From assembly GCA_030066975.1 (NCBI GenBank), contig JASJAO010000010.1:1-64000 (forward strand): a stretch of 64,000 nt of DNA, written 5' to 3'. A model generated the notes under the pieces. That model had not been told where the DNA came from and did not search any database. It worked only from the letters and a program-made list of their open reading frames with translations. This document shows, piece after piece, positions 1-8,266 of the stretch. How positions within the stretch are numbered: position 1 is the stretch's first letter; the number at the start of each line of letters is the position of its first letter. The translations under genes were made by a program, and so were the position numbers. This stretch comes from Henriciella sp. GTDB taxonomy: Bacteria > Pseudomonadota > Alphaproteobacteria > Caulobacterales > Hyphomonadaceae.

Positions 1-387
1 GGCTGTGAGTTCTGATGCTCCACTAGCAGCCTCAACGGGAATCCGCTCTCGCGGCCCAAGCAAGGTTCTCCAGGTTGACCGCTGGTCCCGGAAGGTGCGG
101 CCCGTTAATGCGCACCCCCGACTCCAGTCACCGCATCTCAGCCCCACCCGGTCGGTCCGGACCGCCCTGCACGAGACTGAGATGGCGAGACTATACAATG
201 AGATTGGCGCTGTTGGATAAGTTATTGCGAGACGCCCTCCGGGCCTTCTCCAACTGGGTTTGATCCACTGGATCAAACCCTTCGCTTCGCGAACCGTTTG
301 CGAAGTCTAGAATGCTCTGCATGGCAGCGAGATGAGGGGAGTATAGGCCGGTTTCGCGGGTGTTGGATAAGTTTGTTTTCCAGAACT
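1..387. other. Non-coding, repeat-containing stretch, no supported gene
   Basis: No reading frame here looks like a protein family. It holds a perfect hairpin at 256-280 (11-bp stem, 3-nt loop), a second imperfect hairpin at about 285-305, and two related direct copies of about 45 bp at 179-223 and 329-373. Both copies start with GAGATG and end with TGTTGGATAAGTT, and they lie exactly 150 bp apart. It may be a remnant of a decayed gene or a clustered-repeat zone; nothing decides between these. Confidence 0.5.
256..280. repeat. Perfect inverted repeat (hairpin)
   Basis: An 11-bp arm beginning GGGTTTGATCC pairs perfectly with its partner across a 3-nt ACT loop. There is no T-run next to it, so it is not a typical terminator. 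Confidence 0.6.
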
Positions 388-487
388 CCGCCAACACCCG
401 CGAAGGCGGGTGTCCATAGATGCGTTTTGCCTCCGTGTCATAGGGAGACTAAGGTCCATGGATACCCGCCTTCGCGGGTATCTGCGG
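388..487. repeat. 100-bp palindromic repeat, left copy of the GIY-YIG cassette
   Basis: Runs from CCGCCAACACCCGC to GTATCTGCGG. It contains two hairpins in opposite orientation: ACACCCGC-GAAG-GCGGGTGT (392-411 region) and ATACCCGC-CTTC-GCGGGTAT near the right end. The whole unit is therefore itself an imperfect palindrome, resembling a REP pair (BIME). It is 81/100 identical, ungapped, to 801-900, and the nuclease gene starts 10 bp downstream. Confidence 0.85.
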
Positions 488-497
488 GGTGGGGCGA

Positions 498-791
498 ATG
501 GATCGGAAATTCTGGGTCTATCTCTTGGCGAGCCAGAAGAATGGGACCTTCTATTGCGGTCATACCGATGACCTGGCGCGGCGCGTGTTTGATCATCGCG
601 AGGGACGGGGAGCGGCGTTTACCCGCAAGTACGGCGTGGCGAGATTGGTCTGGTATGAACCTCATGAGACGCGAGAGGCCGCCAAGACACGCGAATACCA
701 GATCAAGAAATGGGAACGCGCCTGGAAGATTCGGATGATTGAAGAGACCAATCCGGATTGGGATGATCTATATCTGAAGCTCAATCAATAG
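498..791 (+). CDS. Small GIY-YIG domain endonuclease (URI-type)
   Basis: A 97-residue single-domain protein of the GIY-YIG superfamily (COG2827-type 'URI' nucleases). The VYL and YCG pair form the GIY-YIG strands. The catalytic arginine is in LARRVFDH, the glutamate in TREYQIKKW and the asparagine in EETNP, so the active site looks complete. The ATG at 498 is preferred over an in-frame GTG at 489, which would lie within one or two bases of the repeat edge. The gene fills almost all the space between two 100-bp palindromic repeats (388-487 and 801-900), with only 9-10 bp on each side, suggesting gene and repeats travel together. The substrate is unknown; roles in repeat mobility or in repair are both possible. 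Confidence 0.85.
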   Translation: MDRKFWVYLLASQKNGTFYCGHTDDLARRVFDHREGRGAAFTRKYGVARLVWYEPHETREAAKTREYQIKKWERAWKIRMIEETNPDWDDLYLKLNQ

Positions 792-800
792 AGCCAAACG

Positions 801-900
801 CCGCCAACACCCGCGAAGGCGGGTGTCTATGGATGGATTTTGCTTCTCGTGTACAGGGCAAGTAAGGGCCTTGGATACCCGCCTGCGCGAGTATCTGCGG
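801..900. repeat. 100-bp palindromic repeat, right copy of the GIY-YIG cassette
   Basis: A direct copy of 388-487, the same length to the base. The outer 20 bp at the left end and the outer 10 bp at the right end are identical. The second hairpin carries mismatches, so this copy looks slightly more decayed. It starts 9 bp after the nuclease stop codon. Confidence 0.85.
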
Positions 901-1008
901 TTGACTGCCGCGGGCTGGCGGGTGGTGCGCATACCCGCTGAACTTGCGTTAGGCGCGGATCATTTGCTGGCCACGGTTCGCAAGGAAGTCGGGCTGCCGG
1001 TCGACTAA
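901..1008 (+). pseudogene. Possible decayed 3' end of a DUF559/Vsr-like gene
   Basis: Directly after the right repeat an open frame reads LTAAGWRVVRIPAE followed by a helix-like LLATVRKEV and a stop. This pattern (GWRVxRI, then a short acidic helix) resembles the C-terminal strand and helix of DUF559 proteins such as the one at 15764-16126. There is no start codon and no nuclease core, so at best it is a gene fragment beside the cassette. The match is short and could be chance. Confidence 0.3.
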
Positions 1009-1020
1009 GTCACCTCGGTG

Positions 1021-1125
1021 CCCTCACCCAATTCCGGCTGAAAAAGCTCGCGCTTTTCCTCGGCTGCGCCGACCGCCTCCATACCCTCTCCCGCGTCCGG
1101 GAGAGGGGCGCGCGTGGGGAGGTAC
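1021..1125. repeat. Solitary REP-like palindromic element
   Basis: Contains a perfect 10-bp-stem hairpin CCCTCTCCCG-CGTC-CGGGAGAGGG at 1084-1107 and a smaller AAAAGC-TCGC-GCTTTT hairpin at 1042-1057. The CCCTCACCC...CTCTCCC layout is the kind of dispersed intergenic repeat common in alphaproteobacteria. It lies just downstream of the Sel1 lipoprotein gene. Confidence 0.6.
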
Positions 1126-1136
1126 GCGTTTTCGAT

Positions 1137-2612
1137 CTAACCTTCAGATGCGAGGGATTTCTCATATTCCTCGCAGCCAAGGACCAATTCCATATCGCAA
1201 GCGCGCTTATACATGTCTCTTGCGAGCATTTTGTCTTCCGGCGTGCCATGCAGCGAGAAGGCATGTATGGCGCCGAGGTCCATACAGCTTTTTGGATCAC
1301 GGTGATCACACCCCATCCGAAAAAGCTCCAAGGCACGATCAAGGTCTTTTTCTGTGCGTTCCCCAGTGGCGTAAGACCAAGCCAACGTGCGGCAAGCCCC
1401 ACCGTCACCGAGTTCACAGGTGCGCTGAATGATCGGTGCGCGTGGAGGCTCTTCCTCGCCGGTCGCGATTATCGCCTCGACTTCGGCTGCTTTGAGGCAT
1501 TTGGATGTGTCCGCAGTAGAGCACAGCCAAAGGAACATGTCCGCGGCAGCTTGCAAATCCCGCTCCACACCATTCCCTTTCTGGTACATCGTCGCGACCC
1601 AGCCGCAGTCATGACGATGTCCAAACTCACAGGCCAGTTTCGCAAACTTATAGGTTTTCTCGGGATCGTATTTCAGGCCGCTTCTCTTAGTTGATCCGTA
1701 ATGCATCGCCAGCGAATGGCAGACCTCTTTGTCGCCAAGTTCGCAGAGCCGAGTTGATTGGTAGACCGCAAGCCGTTGCAGATCAGCCTGGACGTTTGCT
1801 CGGCCATTCCAGATCATGATCAACAAGTTTTGACAGGGTTCCCGCGCACCTGATTGACACGCCTTCCCGAAATAATGCGCCGCTTTTTCGTCCTCGTTGG
1901 GACCATGCTTGCCACTCATATAGTGGTGGCCCAAGTTGTAGCATCCCATGAGGTTGTTGGCCTGACAGGCTTCCTTCAGGAGGCGTTTAGATGTCGCTGG
2001 TTTTAAGTCGACGATGTGTGTTGCACCGTAAACGCAAGGGTCCATGTGTGCGTCTCGACAAGCCTTCTCCGCGTACCTTGAAGCGCGTTCAGCATTTACG
2101 TCTGTTCCGCGACCGGAGGCATAAACATCCGACAGGTTTTGGCAGGCCCAGGAAATCCCGGCGTTGCAGGCGCTCGCTGAGCGCTCAATGCCCCGAGCGA
2201 AAGAGCGGGGATCTTTCGAGTTGATCTCCATTTGCCCGAGGCTCGAACACGCCCGCATTTGGCCAGCATCGCAAGCTAACTGATAAAGTTGCCGCGCTCC
2301 AAGCGGATCTGGATTGCCTGCGACGCCGAGCACCAAAGCCTGCGCAAGGATGGTCAGTTCATCCGGCGACGCGGTCTCGGGTAGAGTGTCGAGGGCCGCT
2401 TCGAAGGCGGGGTGTTCTGAAGCTTCGTAGACGATATTCTCAATTCTTCCATGCGCCCAGTCCGCGTCCGATATTGAATCGGCGAACCCTAGTGATCCAT
2501 TGCTGGTTAGCTCCTCTCCAGCACATGCTGTTAGCCCCAGGAGCCCAAGCGGAGTTAGGATATGTGCCAGGCCACGAGCAATCGTCCCGATCACTGAATT
2601 CGACTCAATCAT
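1137..2612 (-). CDS. Sel1-repeat lipoprotein, cysteine-rich
   Basis: A 491-residue protein with an N-terminal hydrophobic stretch and lipobox LTAC (Cys about residue 31), so a predicted lipoprotein. The rest is a chain of Sel1-like repeats (about 36 residues, TPR-like alpha-alpha hairpins). Many carry paired cysteines, as in AFKLACEFGHRHDC-type units, resembling the cysteine-rich Hcp family rather than typical Sel1 proteins. Such solenoids usually bind protein partners; no enzymatic motif is seen. It stands alone on the minus strand, with repeat DNA downstream and a lone hairpin upstream. A purine-rich stretch precedes the ATG. Specific function unknown. Confidence 0.75.
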   Translation of the reverse strand: MIESNSVIGTIARGLAHILTPLGLLGLTACAGEELTSNGSLGFADSISDADWAHGRIENIVYEASEHPAFEAALDTLPETASPDELTILAQALVLGVAGNPDPLGARQLYQLACDAGQMRACSSLGQMEINSKDPRSFARGIERSASACNAGISWACQNLSDVYASGRGTDVNAERASRYAEKACRDAHMDPCVYGATHIVDLKPATSKRLLKEACQANNLMGCYNLGHHYMSGKHGPNEDEKAAHYFGKACQSGAREPCQNLLIMIWNGRANVQADLQRLAVYQSTRLCELGDKEVCHSLAMHYGSTKRSGLKYDPEKTYKFAKLACEFGHRHDCGWVATMYQKGNGVERDLQAAADMFLWLCSTADTSKCLKAAEVEAIIATGEEEPPRAPIIQRTCELGDGGACRTLAWSYATGERTEKDLDRALELFRMGCDHRDPKSCMDLGAIHAFSLHGTPEDKMLARDMYKRACDMELVLGCEEYEKSLASEG

Positions 2613-2724
2613 CTCGTAACCCTTTTAAATGAAGAGTTCCAGAGTTGCATTTTGTACTTAAGCTCACGTTTAATAGAAGTGATATTTCTTCAGTAGTGGC
2701 TTACTTTCATTGCAATCATAGAAG

Positions 2725-2749
2725 AAAGGCGACCCTGCGGTCGCCTTTT
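2725..2749. terminator. Bidirectional hairpin terminator
   Basis: The stem GGCGACC-CTGC-GGTCGCC is flanked by A-run and T-run, so it can act on both strands. On the minus strand it lies downstream of rpoD, about 150 bp past its stop codon. Confidence 0.6.
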
Positions 2750-2762
2750 CTCGTCTCTACAG

Positions 2763-2886
2763 CCTCTCGCTTGGGCTCAAGGCCTTGCCCCGGCAATCGA
2801 CCAAATCGTGGTCGATTGTGTCTTGCCCCAGCCCTTCGCTTACGCTCAGGGCCTTAGCGGGCCGATCGGTCAATCGTAACCGATCG
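2763..2886. repeat. Two tandem hairpin-bearing repeat units downstream of rpoD
   Basis: Two similar blocks, each with a CTCGCTTGGGCTCAAGGCC or CTTCGCTTACGCTCAGGGCC-like lead followed by a strong hairpin. The hairpins are CAATCGACCA...TGGTCGATTG at 2794-2818 and CGATCGGT...ACCGATCG at 2863-2886. The leads match while the stems differ, as in REP-type elements. Confidence 0.5.
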
Positions 2887-2896
2887 TTTATACCCG

Positions 2897-4837
2897 CTAA
2901 GTATCCAAGAAGCTCCGCAGTTTCCGGCTTCGGCTTGGATGCTTCAGCTTGCGGAGCGCCTTGGCTTCGATCTGGCGGATGCGTTCGCGGGTGACCGAGA
3001 ATTGCTGGCCAACTTCTTCCAAAGTGTGGTCGGTGTTCATGCCGATGCCGAATCTCATCCGAAGCACGCGTTCTTCGCGGGGCGTGAGCGAGGCGAGGAC
3101 GCGGGTGGTGGTTTCGCGCAAGTTAGACTGGATCGCGGCCTCAACCGGCAGGAGCGCCATCTTGTCCTCGATAAAATCGCCGAGGTTTGAGTCCTCATCG
3201 TCGCCAATCGGGGTTTCGAGACTGATTGGCTCCTTGGCGATTTTGAGCACTTTGCGGATTTTTTCGAGCGGCAGGCCGAGCTTTTCAGCCAGTTCTTCCG
3301 GGGTCGGCTCGCGGCCAATCTCGTGCAGCATCTGGCGCTGGGAGCGGACAATCTTGTTGATCGTCTCAATCATGTGCACCGGAATACGGATGGTGCGGGC
3401 CTGATCGGCAATCGAGCGGGTGATCGCCTGCCGGATCCACCAGGTTGCATAGGTGGAGAATTTGTAGCCGCGGCGATATTCGAATTTATCGACCGCTTTC
3501 ATCAGGCCGATATTGCCTTCCTGGATGAGATCAAGGAATTGCAGGCCGCGATTGGTGTATTTCTTGGCGATCGAGATGACGAGGCGGAGATTGGCCTCGA
3601 CCATTTCCTTCTTGGCGATGCGGGCTTCGCGCTCACCCTTTTGGACGCGCTGAACGATTTTGCGATAGTCGTCGATCGGGATGCCGATTTCCTGTGATAC
3701 GGTGGTGATCTCGGCGCGGATATCCTCGATCTTTTCCGCCTCGCGAGTGGCGAACCGCTCCCATTTCTTGGACTGGCCGGCGACATCCTCGATCCAGGTG
3801 GGATCAAGCTCGCGGCCGAAATAGGATTTCAGGAATTCAGAGCGCGGGACGCCATGCGCATCGGCGAGGCGCATGAGCTGGCCTTCGAGGCTCATCAGCT
3901 TCTTGTTGATCGCATAGAGCTGCTCAACCAGGGCCTCAATCCGCGCATTATTGATGTGCATGGTCTTGAGCGTGTCGACAATGCCGAGCGAGATGCTCTC
4001 ATACTGTTCCTGCGACTTGGCGGTCAGGCCTTTGCCTTCCATGCGGGCGGTGACGAGCTTTTCCTGCAGCTTGCGGAATTTGCCGAACGAGGTCGCCATT
4101 TCATCAAGCTTGTCGAGCACGCCGTCGCGCAGTTCGGCTTCCATGCCGGACATGGACATGGCTGCGCCTTCTTCCTCATCCTCGCGTTCTTCGCGGGCGT
4201 GGCGCTCTTCCACGGTTTCGTTCTCGCGTTCAGCGGCGAGGGCTTCTTCTTCTTCCTCGTCGGGCTCTTCGGTCGGGTTCTCAGCGCCATAGGTGGCTTC
4301 GAGATCGATGAGGTCGCGCAGGAGAATACGCTCATTCATCAGCTCGTCGCGCCAGACCATCATGGCTTCGAAGGTGAGCGGGCTTTCGCAGAGGCCCCGG
4401 ATCATCGCGTCGCGGCCCGCCTCAATGCGTTTGGCGATGGCAATCTCGCCTTCGCGGGACAGGAGCTCAACCGAACCCATCTCGCGCAAATACATGCGCA
4501 CCGGGTCGTCGGTGCGGTCTGAGCCGCGGGCATTGCCCTTTTTGGTCACCGCGCCCTTGGCGTCGGTTTTGGTCAGCGCGGTGCTCTTGGCCGCTGACTC
4601 GCCCTCTTCCTCGTTCTCGACCAGGGTGATGCCTTTTTCCGACAGCATCGCCATTGTGTCTTCGATCCGGTCAGACGATAGCTCGTCAGCGGGCAGGATC
4701 GTGTTCAGCTCTTCGACGGTCACATAGCCTTTGGCCTGTGCGTCTTTCATGAACTTTTTGACTTTGGTGTTGTTAAGATCGAGGACCGGACGATCTTCAA
4801 CCGCCGTTTCTGCTTCTTTGGTCTTGGCTTTCGCCAT
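2897..4837 (-). CDS. rpoD: RNA polymerase primary sigma factor RpoD (sigma-70)
   Basis: A 646-residue housekeeping sigma factor. Region 1.1 is at the N terminus, then an acidic non-conserved insert (about 180-260, runs of Glu), then region 2 ([21 protein letters not shown] and [10 protein letters not shown], the -10 recognition and melting surface). Region 3 follows, and region 4.2 ([20 protein letters not shown]) lies near the C terminus and contacts the -35 element. The start [10 protein letters not shown] at 4837 is chosen because AGGAGAG precedes it; an upstream in-frame ATG has no such site. It lies 77 bp downstream of dnaG on the same strand, the usual dnaG-rpoD arrangement, so co-transcription is likely. 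Confidence 0.97.
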   Translation of the reverse strand: MAKAKTKEAETAVEDRPVLDLNNTKVKKFMKDAQAKGYVTVEELNTILPADELSSDRIEDTMAMLSEKGITLVENEEEGESAAKSTALTKTDAKGAVTKKGNARGSDRTDDPVRMYLREMGSVELLSREGEIAIAKRIEAGRDAMIRGLCESPLTFEAMMVWRDELMNERILLRDLIDLEATYGAENPTEEPDEEEEEALAAERENETVEERHAREEREDEEEGAAMSMSGMEAELRDGVLDKLDEMATSFGKFRKLQEKLVTARMEGKGLTAKSQEQYESISLGIVDTLKTMHINNARIEALVEQLYAINKKLMSLEGQLMRLADAHGVPRSEFLKSYFGRELDPTWIEDVAGQSKKWERFATREAEKIEDIRAEITTVSQEIGIPIDDYRKIVQRVQKGEREARIAKKEMVEANLRLVISIAKKYTNRGLQFLDLIQEGNIGLMKAVDKFEYRRGYKFSTYATWWIRQAITRSIADQARTIRIPVHMIETINKIVRSQRQMLHEIGREPTPEELAEKLGLPLEKIRKVLKIAKEPISLETPIGDDEDSNLGDFIEDKMALLPVEAAIQSNLRETTTRVLASLTPREERVLRMRFGIGMNTDHTLEEVGQQFSVTRERIRQIEAKALRKLKHPSRSRKLRSFLDT

Positions 4838-4914
4838 GAAACGCTCTCCTGTCTGCCGTGCCACTGTTCGCTTCACGTGGGCTCAGCATTCAATTTCCAA
4901 ACCAGTCCAGACAA

Positions 4915-6750
4915 TCACTCCTGATCTGCCTGTTCTGCAGCTTCGTTGAGGCGGGCTGTGCGTGCGCGGCGTTCAGAGACCAGTCTATGCCGAACACGGG
5001 CGTCTTCCAGGCTTGCAAACGCATCCTGAGACGGCGTGGCGGACTGGGTCATCCCGTCCGGGCGTGCATACTGCTCCAGGGCGATAAGCCATTCCCGCTC
5101 CTCAGGCCCGCTTGGGGGAATCTCTGGGACGTCAGGATAAATTCTTAGCAAGTCTGCAGCGCGCGATTTTCTACCATTGACTAGATGGTCGCACAAAGCC
5201 GCGCGGTCAACCACCAATCCGGCTTCGTTCTGCGTTAATATTGCATCCCGGATGGCAGAAACGTCAGGATCGGGCAGTTCGGCCAGCGCCAGGGCTTCAA
5301 AACCGGCATCGACCAGGTGCGGATTATCGATGGCACGGACGATGAGCCCGAGGCCGCGCGTCTTGGCCGGTGCACCGCGTTTCAAAGCGCCCGATTGAGG
5401 CTTAATATTGGTCGAAGAGGCGAAACTGCCTTGCTTGCGCCCAGCCGACCGCAAAGCCCAGAGATAGTCGCGCATCCGCGCCTTGAGCTCGCGTTCATAA
5501 GCGTTTTTCACCGCGCCGTTCTGGATGGCACTGGCCGCCTGCATCAGACGCTGTTCAAGGCCCGCCTGGCGTTCCGGCGTGTTGACGGGCTCTGCGTCGC
5601 GTTCGCGTCGCCATAGGACTTCAACCAGTGGCACAGCGCTCTCGAGCAGTTGGCGCATCGCCTGTGGACCGCGTTCGCGGATCACATCGTCAGGGTCCTT
5701 GCCATCGGAGAGGAGGCAGAAAAACACGCTGCGTCCGGGCTGCAGGCCGGGCAGGGCGCGTTCAATCGAGCGGTAGGCGGCGCCAAGGCCTGCGCGGTCT
5801 CCGTCAAAACACAGGATGGGTTCAGGCCCGGCCCGCCAAAGGAGATCGAGCTGTTGTTCGGTAAGCGCGGTCCCGAGCGGGGCGACGGCATGACCAAACC
5901 CGGCTTCGGTCAGTGCGATCGCGTCCATATAGCCCTCGCAGACGATCAGACCGCCCTCATCCGTGCCACCAAAGGCTTCGCGCGCCTTCTTGTAGCGGTA
6001 AAGCACGTTAGACTTGTGGAAGAGGTCGGTATCGCTGGAATTGAGGTATTTCGGCTTGGCATCAGGCTGTAGCGCGCGTCCGCCAAAGGCAATGACGGCG
6101 CCGCGGACGTCCTCGATCGGAAACATCAGCCGTCCGCGGAACCGGTCATAGGGCTCGCCGCCGCCCTCTTTTTCCACCGCCAGACCTGCATCGATGATCT
6201 CACGCATTGAGAAGCCTTTGGACTTCAGATGCTCAATGGTTTTGCGCCAGTCATCGGGGGAGAAACCCAGGCGGTGGCGGGTCCAGGCCTCAGGTCGCAG
6301 GCCGCGGCCTTCGAGATAGCGACGGGCCTCGGCGCCTTCAGTGTCGCGCAGGCAGGATTCGTAATAGGCTGCTGCGGCTTCGCAGACGGTATAGAGCCGT
6401 TGGCGGCGATCATAGACTTCCTGACTTTCCGGTGTGGCCTTGGGCAAAGTCATGCCCGCTTCGTCAGCGAGTTTTTCAACCGCCTCCATGAACGACAAAC
6501 GTTCGGTCTCCATGACAAAGCTGATGACATCCCCGCCCATGCCGGACGAGAAGCATTTGAAGATCCGCTTCTGGTCATTGACGTAGAAACTTGGGGTTTT
6601 TTCATTGGTGAATGGCGACAGGCCGACCCATTCCTTGCCCTGCTTTTTCAACTTCACCTTCCGCCCGATCACATCGGACGGTTTGATGCGAGACTTCAGC
6701 TCATCGACGAAGCCGTCGGGGATGCGAATGGGGGGCACCATGGCTTTCAT
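4915..6750 (-). CDS. dnaG: DNA primase DnaG
   Basis: A 611-residue primase that makes RNA primers at the replication fork. The N-terminal CHC2 region is recognisable (GLSPFTNEKTPSFYV...FKCFSSGMGGD), but the zinc ligands are largely gone. The usual Cys-Pro-Phe-His is Ser45/Thr48, Cys66 remains, and the second Cys of the CxxC is Ser69. The TOPRIM core is intact (VCEGYMDAIAL, then CFDGDRAG with the acidic pair), followed by the C-terminal helicase-binding region. The start ATG at 6750 (MKAMVPP) is one of two close ATGs; 6741 is also possible. rpoD follows 77 bp downstream. A GGDEF gene diverges from its promoter side. Confidence 0.95.
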   Translation of the reverse strand: MKAMVPPIRIPDGFVDELKSRIKPSDVIGRKVKLKKQGKEWVGLSPFTNEKTPSFYVNDQKRIFKCFSSGMGGDVISFVMETERLSFMEAVEKLADEAGMTLPKATPESQEVYDRRQRLYTVCEAAAAYYESCLRDTEGAEARRYLEGRGLRPEAWTRHRLGFSPDDWRKTIEHLKSKGFSMREIIDAGLAVEKEGGGEPYDRFRGRLMFPIEDVRGAVIAFGGRALQPDAKPKYLNSSDTDLFHKSNVLYRYKKAREAFGGTDEGGLIVCEGYMDAIALTEAGFGHAVAPLGTALTEQQLDLLWRAGPEPILCFDGDRAGLGAAYRSIERALPGLQPGRSVFFCLLSDGKDPDDVIRERGPQAMRQLLESAVPLVEVLWRRERDAEPVNTPERQAGLEQRLMQAASAIQNGAVKNAYERELKARMRDYLWALRSAGRKQGSFASSTNIKPQSGALKRGAPAKTRGLGLIVRAIDNPHLVDAGFEALALAELPDPDVSAIRDAILTQNEAGLVVDRAALCDHLVNGRKSRAADLLRIYPDVPEIPPSGPEEREWLIALEQYARPDGMTQSATPSQDAFASLEDARVRHRLVSERRARTARLNEAAEQADQE

Positions 6751-6839
6751 ATAGCCCGCCGCAGCGCAAACGCGAAGCAAACTCGGTGAAATTCAACAGA
6801 TCCGCGAAAACGGGCACAAACCATTTGTCCTGTATAGTC

Positions 6840-7616
6840 ATGACTGTGGAGACGAGTGTGGCAGACTATTCGCGAGCCGAAAGGATCAAATCCGAGCGTG
6901 ATTACCTTCACGCGAGCGTGCGCACGGGTGCGATTATCACACTTGGTGCGACCGCTATTGCCTTGTGTGTGACCTGGCTCACGACCAGGCATCTGGGACC
7001 AGAAATCTACGTCCAGGCCCTGCTCACCGCATTGCTGTTGCCGATGGTGATTGCACCGCTCTGCTTTGTGTTCACTGTTCGTCAGGGATTACTCAGTCAT
7101 CGTCAGATGCTGGAGATCAATCAGCTGGCGCATACAGACGAAATGACCGGCCTGCCGAACCGGCGCGCCTTTATGCGTGAGGCTGCGTCCCGATTTTCCA
7201 ATGCCGATCTCAGCGAAGACGGCATCTGCATTCTGTTGATTGATCTCGACCATTTCAAAAGCGTGAACGATCAGTTTGGTCATGATGTCGGCGACAAAAC
7301 GCTTATCCATGTCGCCCGCGAGATTGATATGACGGCGCCTGTTGGCAGCTTTGTCGCGCGTCTGGGCGGGGAAGAGTTTGCGGTGTTGCTGTCGGTCAAC
7401 TCGCGCGCTGAACTTCATCAGTACGGTGAGCGCATGCGCGCGCGTGTGGCCAGCCAGCCTTGCATTCACGAAGGGATCGGGATCCGCGTTACGATTAGTA
7501 TCGGCGCTGGCGTCGCAGCAGAAGGTGATAGTGTAAGTGGGGTTCTAACCCAGGCCGATCGCGCTTTGTACGAAGCCAAGAATCAGGGGCGCAATCGCTT
7601 TTCAATGGCGGCCTGA
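6840..7616 (+). CDS. Membrane-bound GGDEF diguanylate cyclase
   Basis: A 258-residue protein with two predicted transmembrane helices in the N-terminal third (TGAIITLGATAIALCVTWL and TALLLPMVIAPLCFVF). A GGDEF domain follows (TDEMTGLPNRRAF, LIDLDHFKSVND, RLGGEEFAVLL, ISIGAG, ADRALYEAK). The GGEEF signature and the metal-binding aspartate are present, so it should make cyclic-di-GMP from two GTP. The RxxD inhibitory site expected before GGEEF is absent (PVGS instead), so feedback inhibition is not expected. No periplasmic sensor domain is visible. The ATG at 6840 is chosen over an in-frame GTG at 6786. It sits between dnaG and yqeY, a spot more often lacking such a gene. Confidence 0.9.
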   Translation: MTVETSVADYSRAERIKSERDYLHASVRTGAIITLGATAIALCVTWLTTRHLGPEIYVQALLTALLLPMVIAPLCFVFTVRQGLLSHRQMLEINQLAHTDEMTGLPNRRAFMREAASRFSNADLSEDGICILLIDLDHFKSVNDQFGHDVGDKTLIHVAREIDMTAPVGSFVARLGGEEFAVLLSVNSRAELHQYGERMRARVASQPCIHEGIGIRVTISIGAGVAAEGDSVSGVLTQADRALYEAKNQGRNRFSMAA

Positions 7617-7634
7617 CGGGTGGAGGTGTCGCTT

Positions 7635-8123
7635 TTAGCCAAGGGCGGCGCGGACGGCTTTACCGGCTGAACTGCAGTCAATCTGGCCTGGGTAACGTGC
7701 GCGAAGGGCGCTCATGCAGCGGCTGACATCTTTCAGTTTGCTGGCCTGGAGCTCATCAACGACCCGGCGCACAGCGGCTTCCAGGATGTCGCCCATAAGC
7801 GGCTTGGGCAGAAAGGCCGCGACCACGTCGCGTTCCTGGCGTTCGCGTTCGGCGTCTGCGATCCGTCCGGCTTCGTCATATTCGCGCGCCGAGACTTCGC
7901 GTTGGGCAACAATCGTTTCCAGCAGTTTCTTAATCTCAGCGTCATCGCAACCGGCGCATTCCCCGCGGCTGCGGGCAATCGCGTCGCGATCCGTCATGGC
8001 GCACATGACCAGTCTCAAGGTCTGCGCTTCGACGCTGTTGGGATTGTCATCTTCTGCCTTTTGCAGGGCAGTATTGAGTTCATCGCGAAGGGAGACCGTA
8101 TCGGTTTCGACCACTTTACTCAT
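7635..8123 (-). CDS. GatB/YqeY domain protein
   Basis: A 162-residue stand-alone YqeY-type protein, related to the C-terminal tRNA-binding tail of GatB, the amidotransferase subunit that corrects Glu-tRNA(Gln). The N terminus [15 protein letters not shown] and the [22 protein letters not shown] segment are typical. It carries an unusual CAGCDDAEI insertion with two Cys near residues 56-60. Its cellular role is not settled; effects on tRNA charging or translation are proposed for the family. It lies divergent from carA, an arrangement often seen in alphaproteobacteria next to dnaG-rpoD, and converges with the GGDEF gene, with only 18 bp between the stops. Confidence 0.9.
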   Translation of the reverse strand: MSKVVETDTVSLRDELNTALQKAEDDNPNSVEAQTLRLVMCAMTDRDAIARSRGECAGCDDAEIKKLLETIVAQREVSAREYDEAGRIADAERERQERDVVAAFLPKPLMGDILEAAVRRVVDELQASKLKDVSRCMSALRARYPGQIDCSSAGKAVRAALG

Positions 8124-8266
8124 TTCAAAGCCTCAAAAGCCTTTCCATAACTCGCCGAATCGTCCTTGACGGTTCGACACGCGAACCCCTATCTGCGTTC
8201 CGTTTGACTTCGAAAAGGTTAAACGTTGGGCAGACGGCAATTTCGCGGATCTCTGGAGATAAGCAC

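Noticed and set aside
1-387. Small open frames at the left edge
   Set aside because: No composition, motif or ribosome-binding site supports them.
823-1008. 61-codon open frame starting in the right 100-bp repeat
   Set aside because: Its start lies in a repeat and there is no family match for the whole; only the last part is listed as a possible gene fragment.
3854-4522. Long open frame on the plus strand opposite rpoD
   Set aside because: It is antisense to the strongly conserved rpoD gene and has no family features; long antisense frames are expected in GC-rich DNA.
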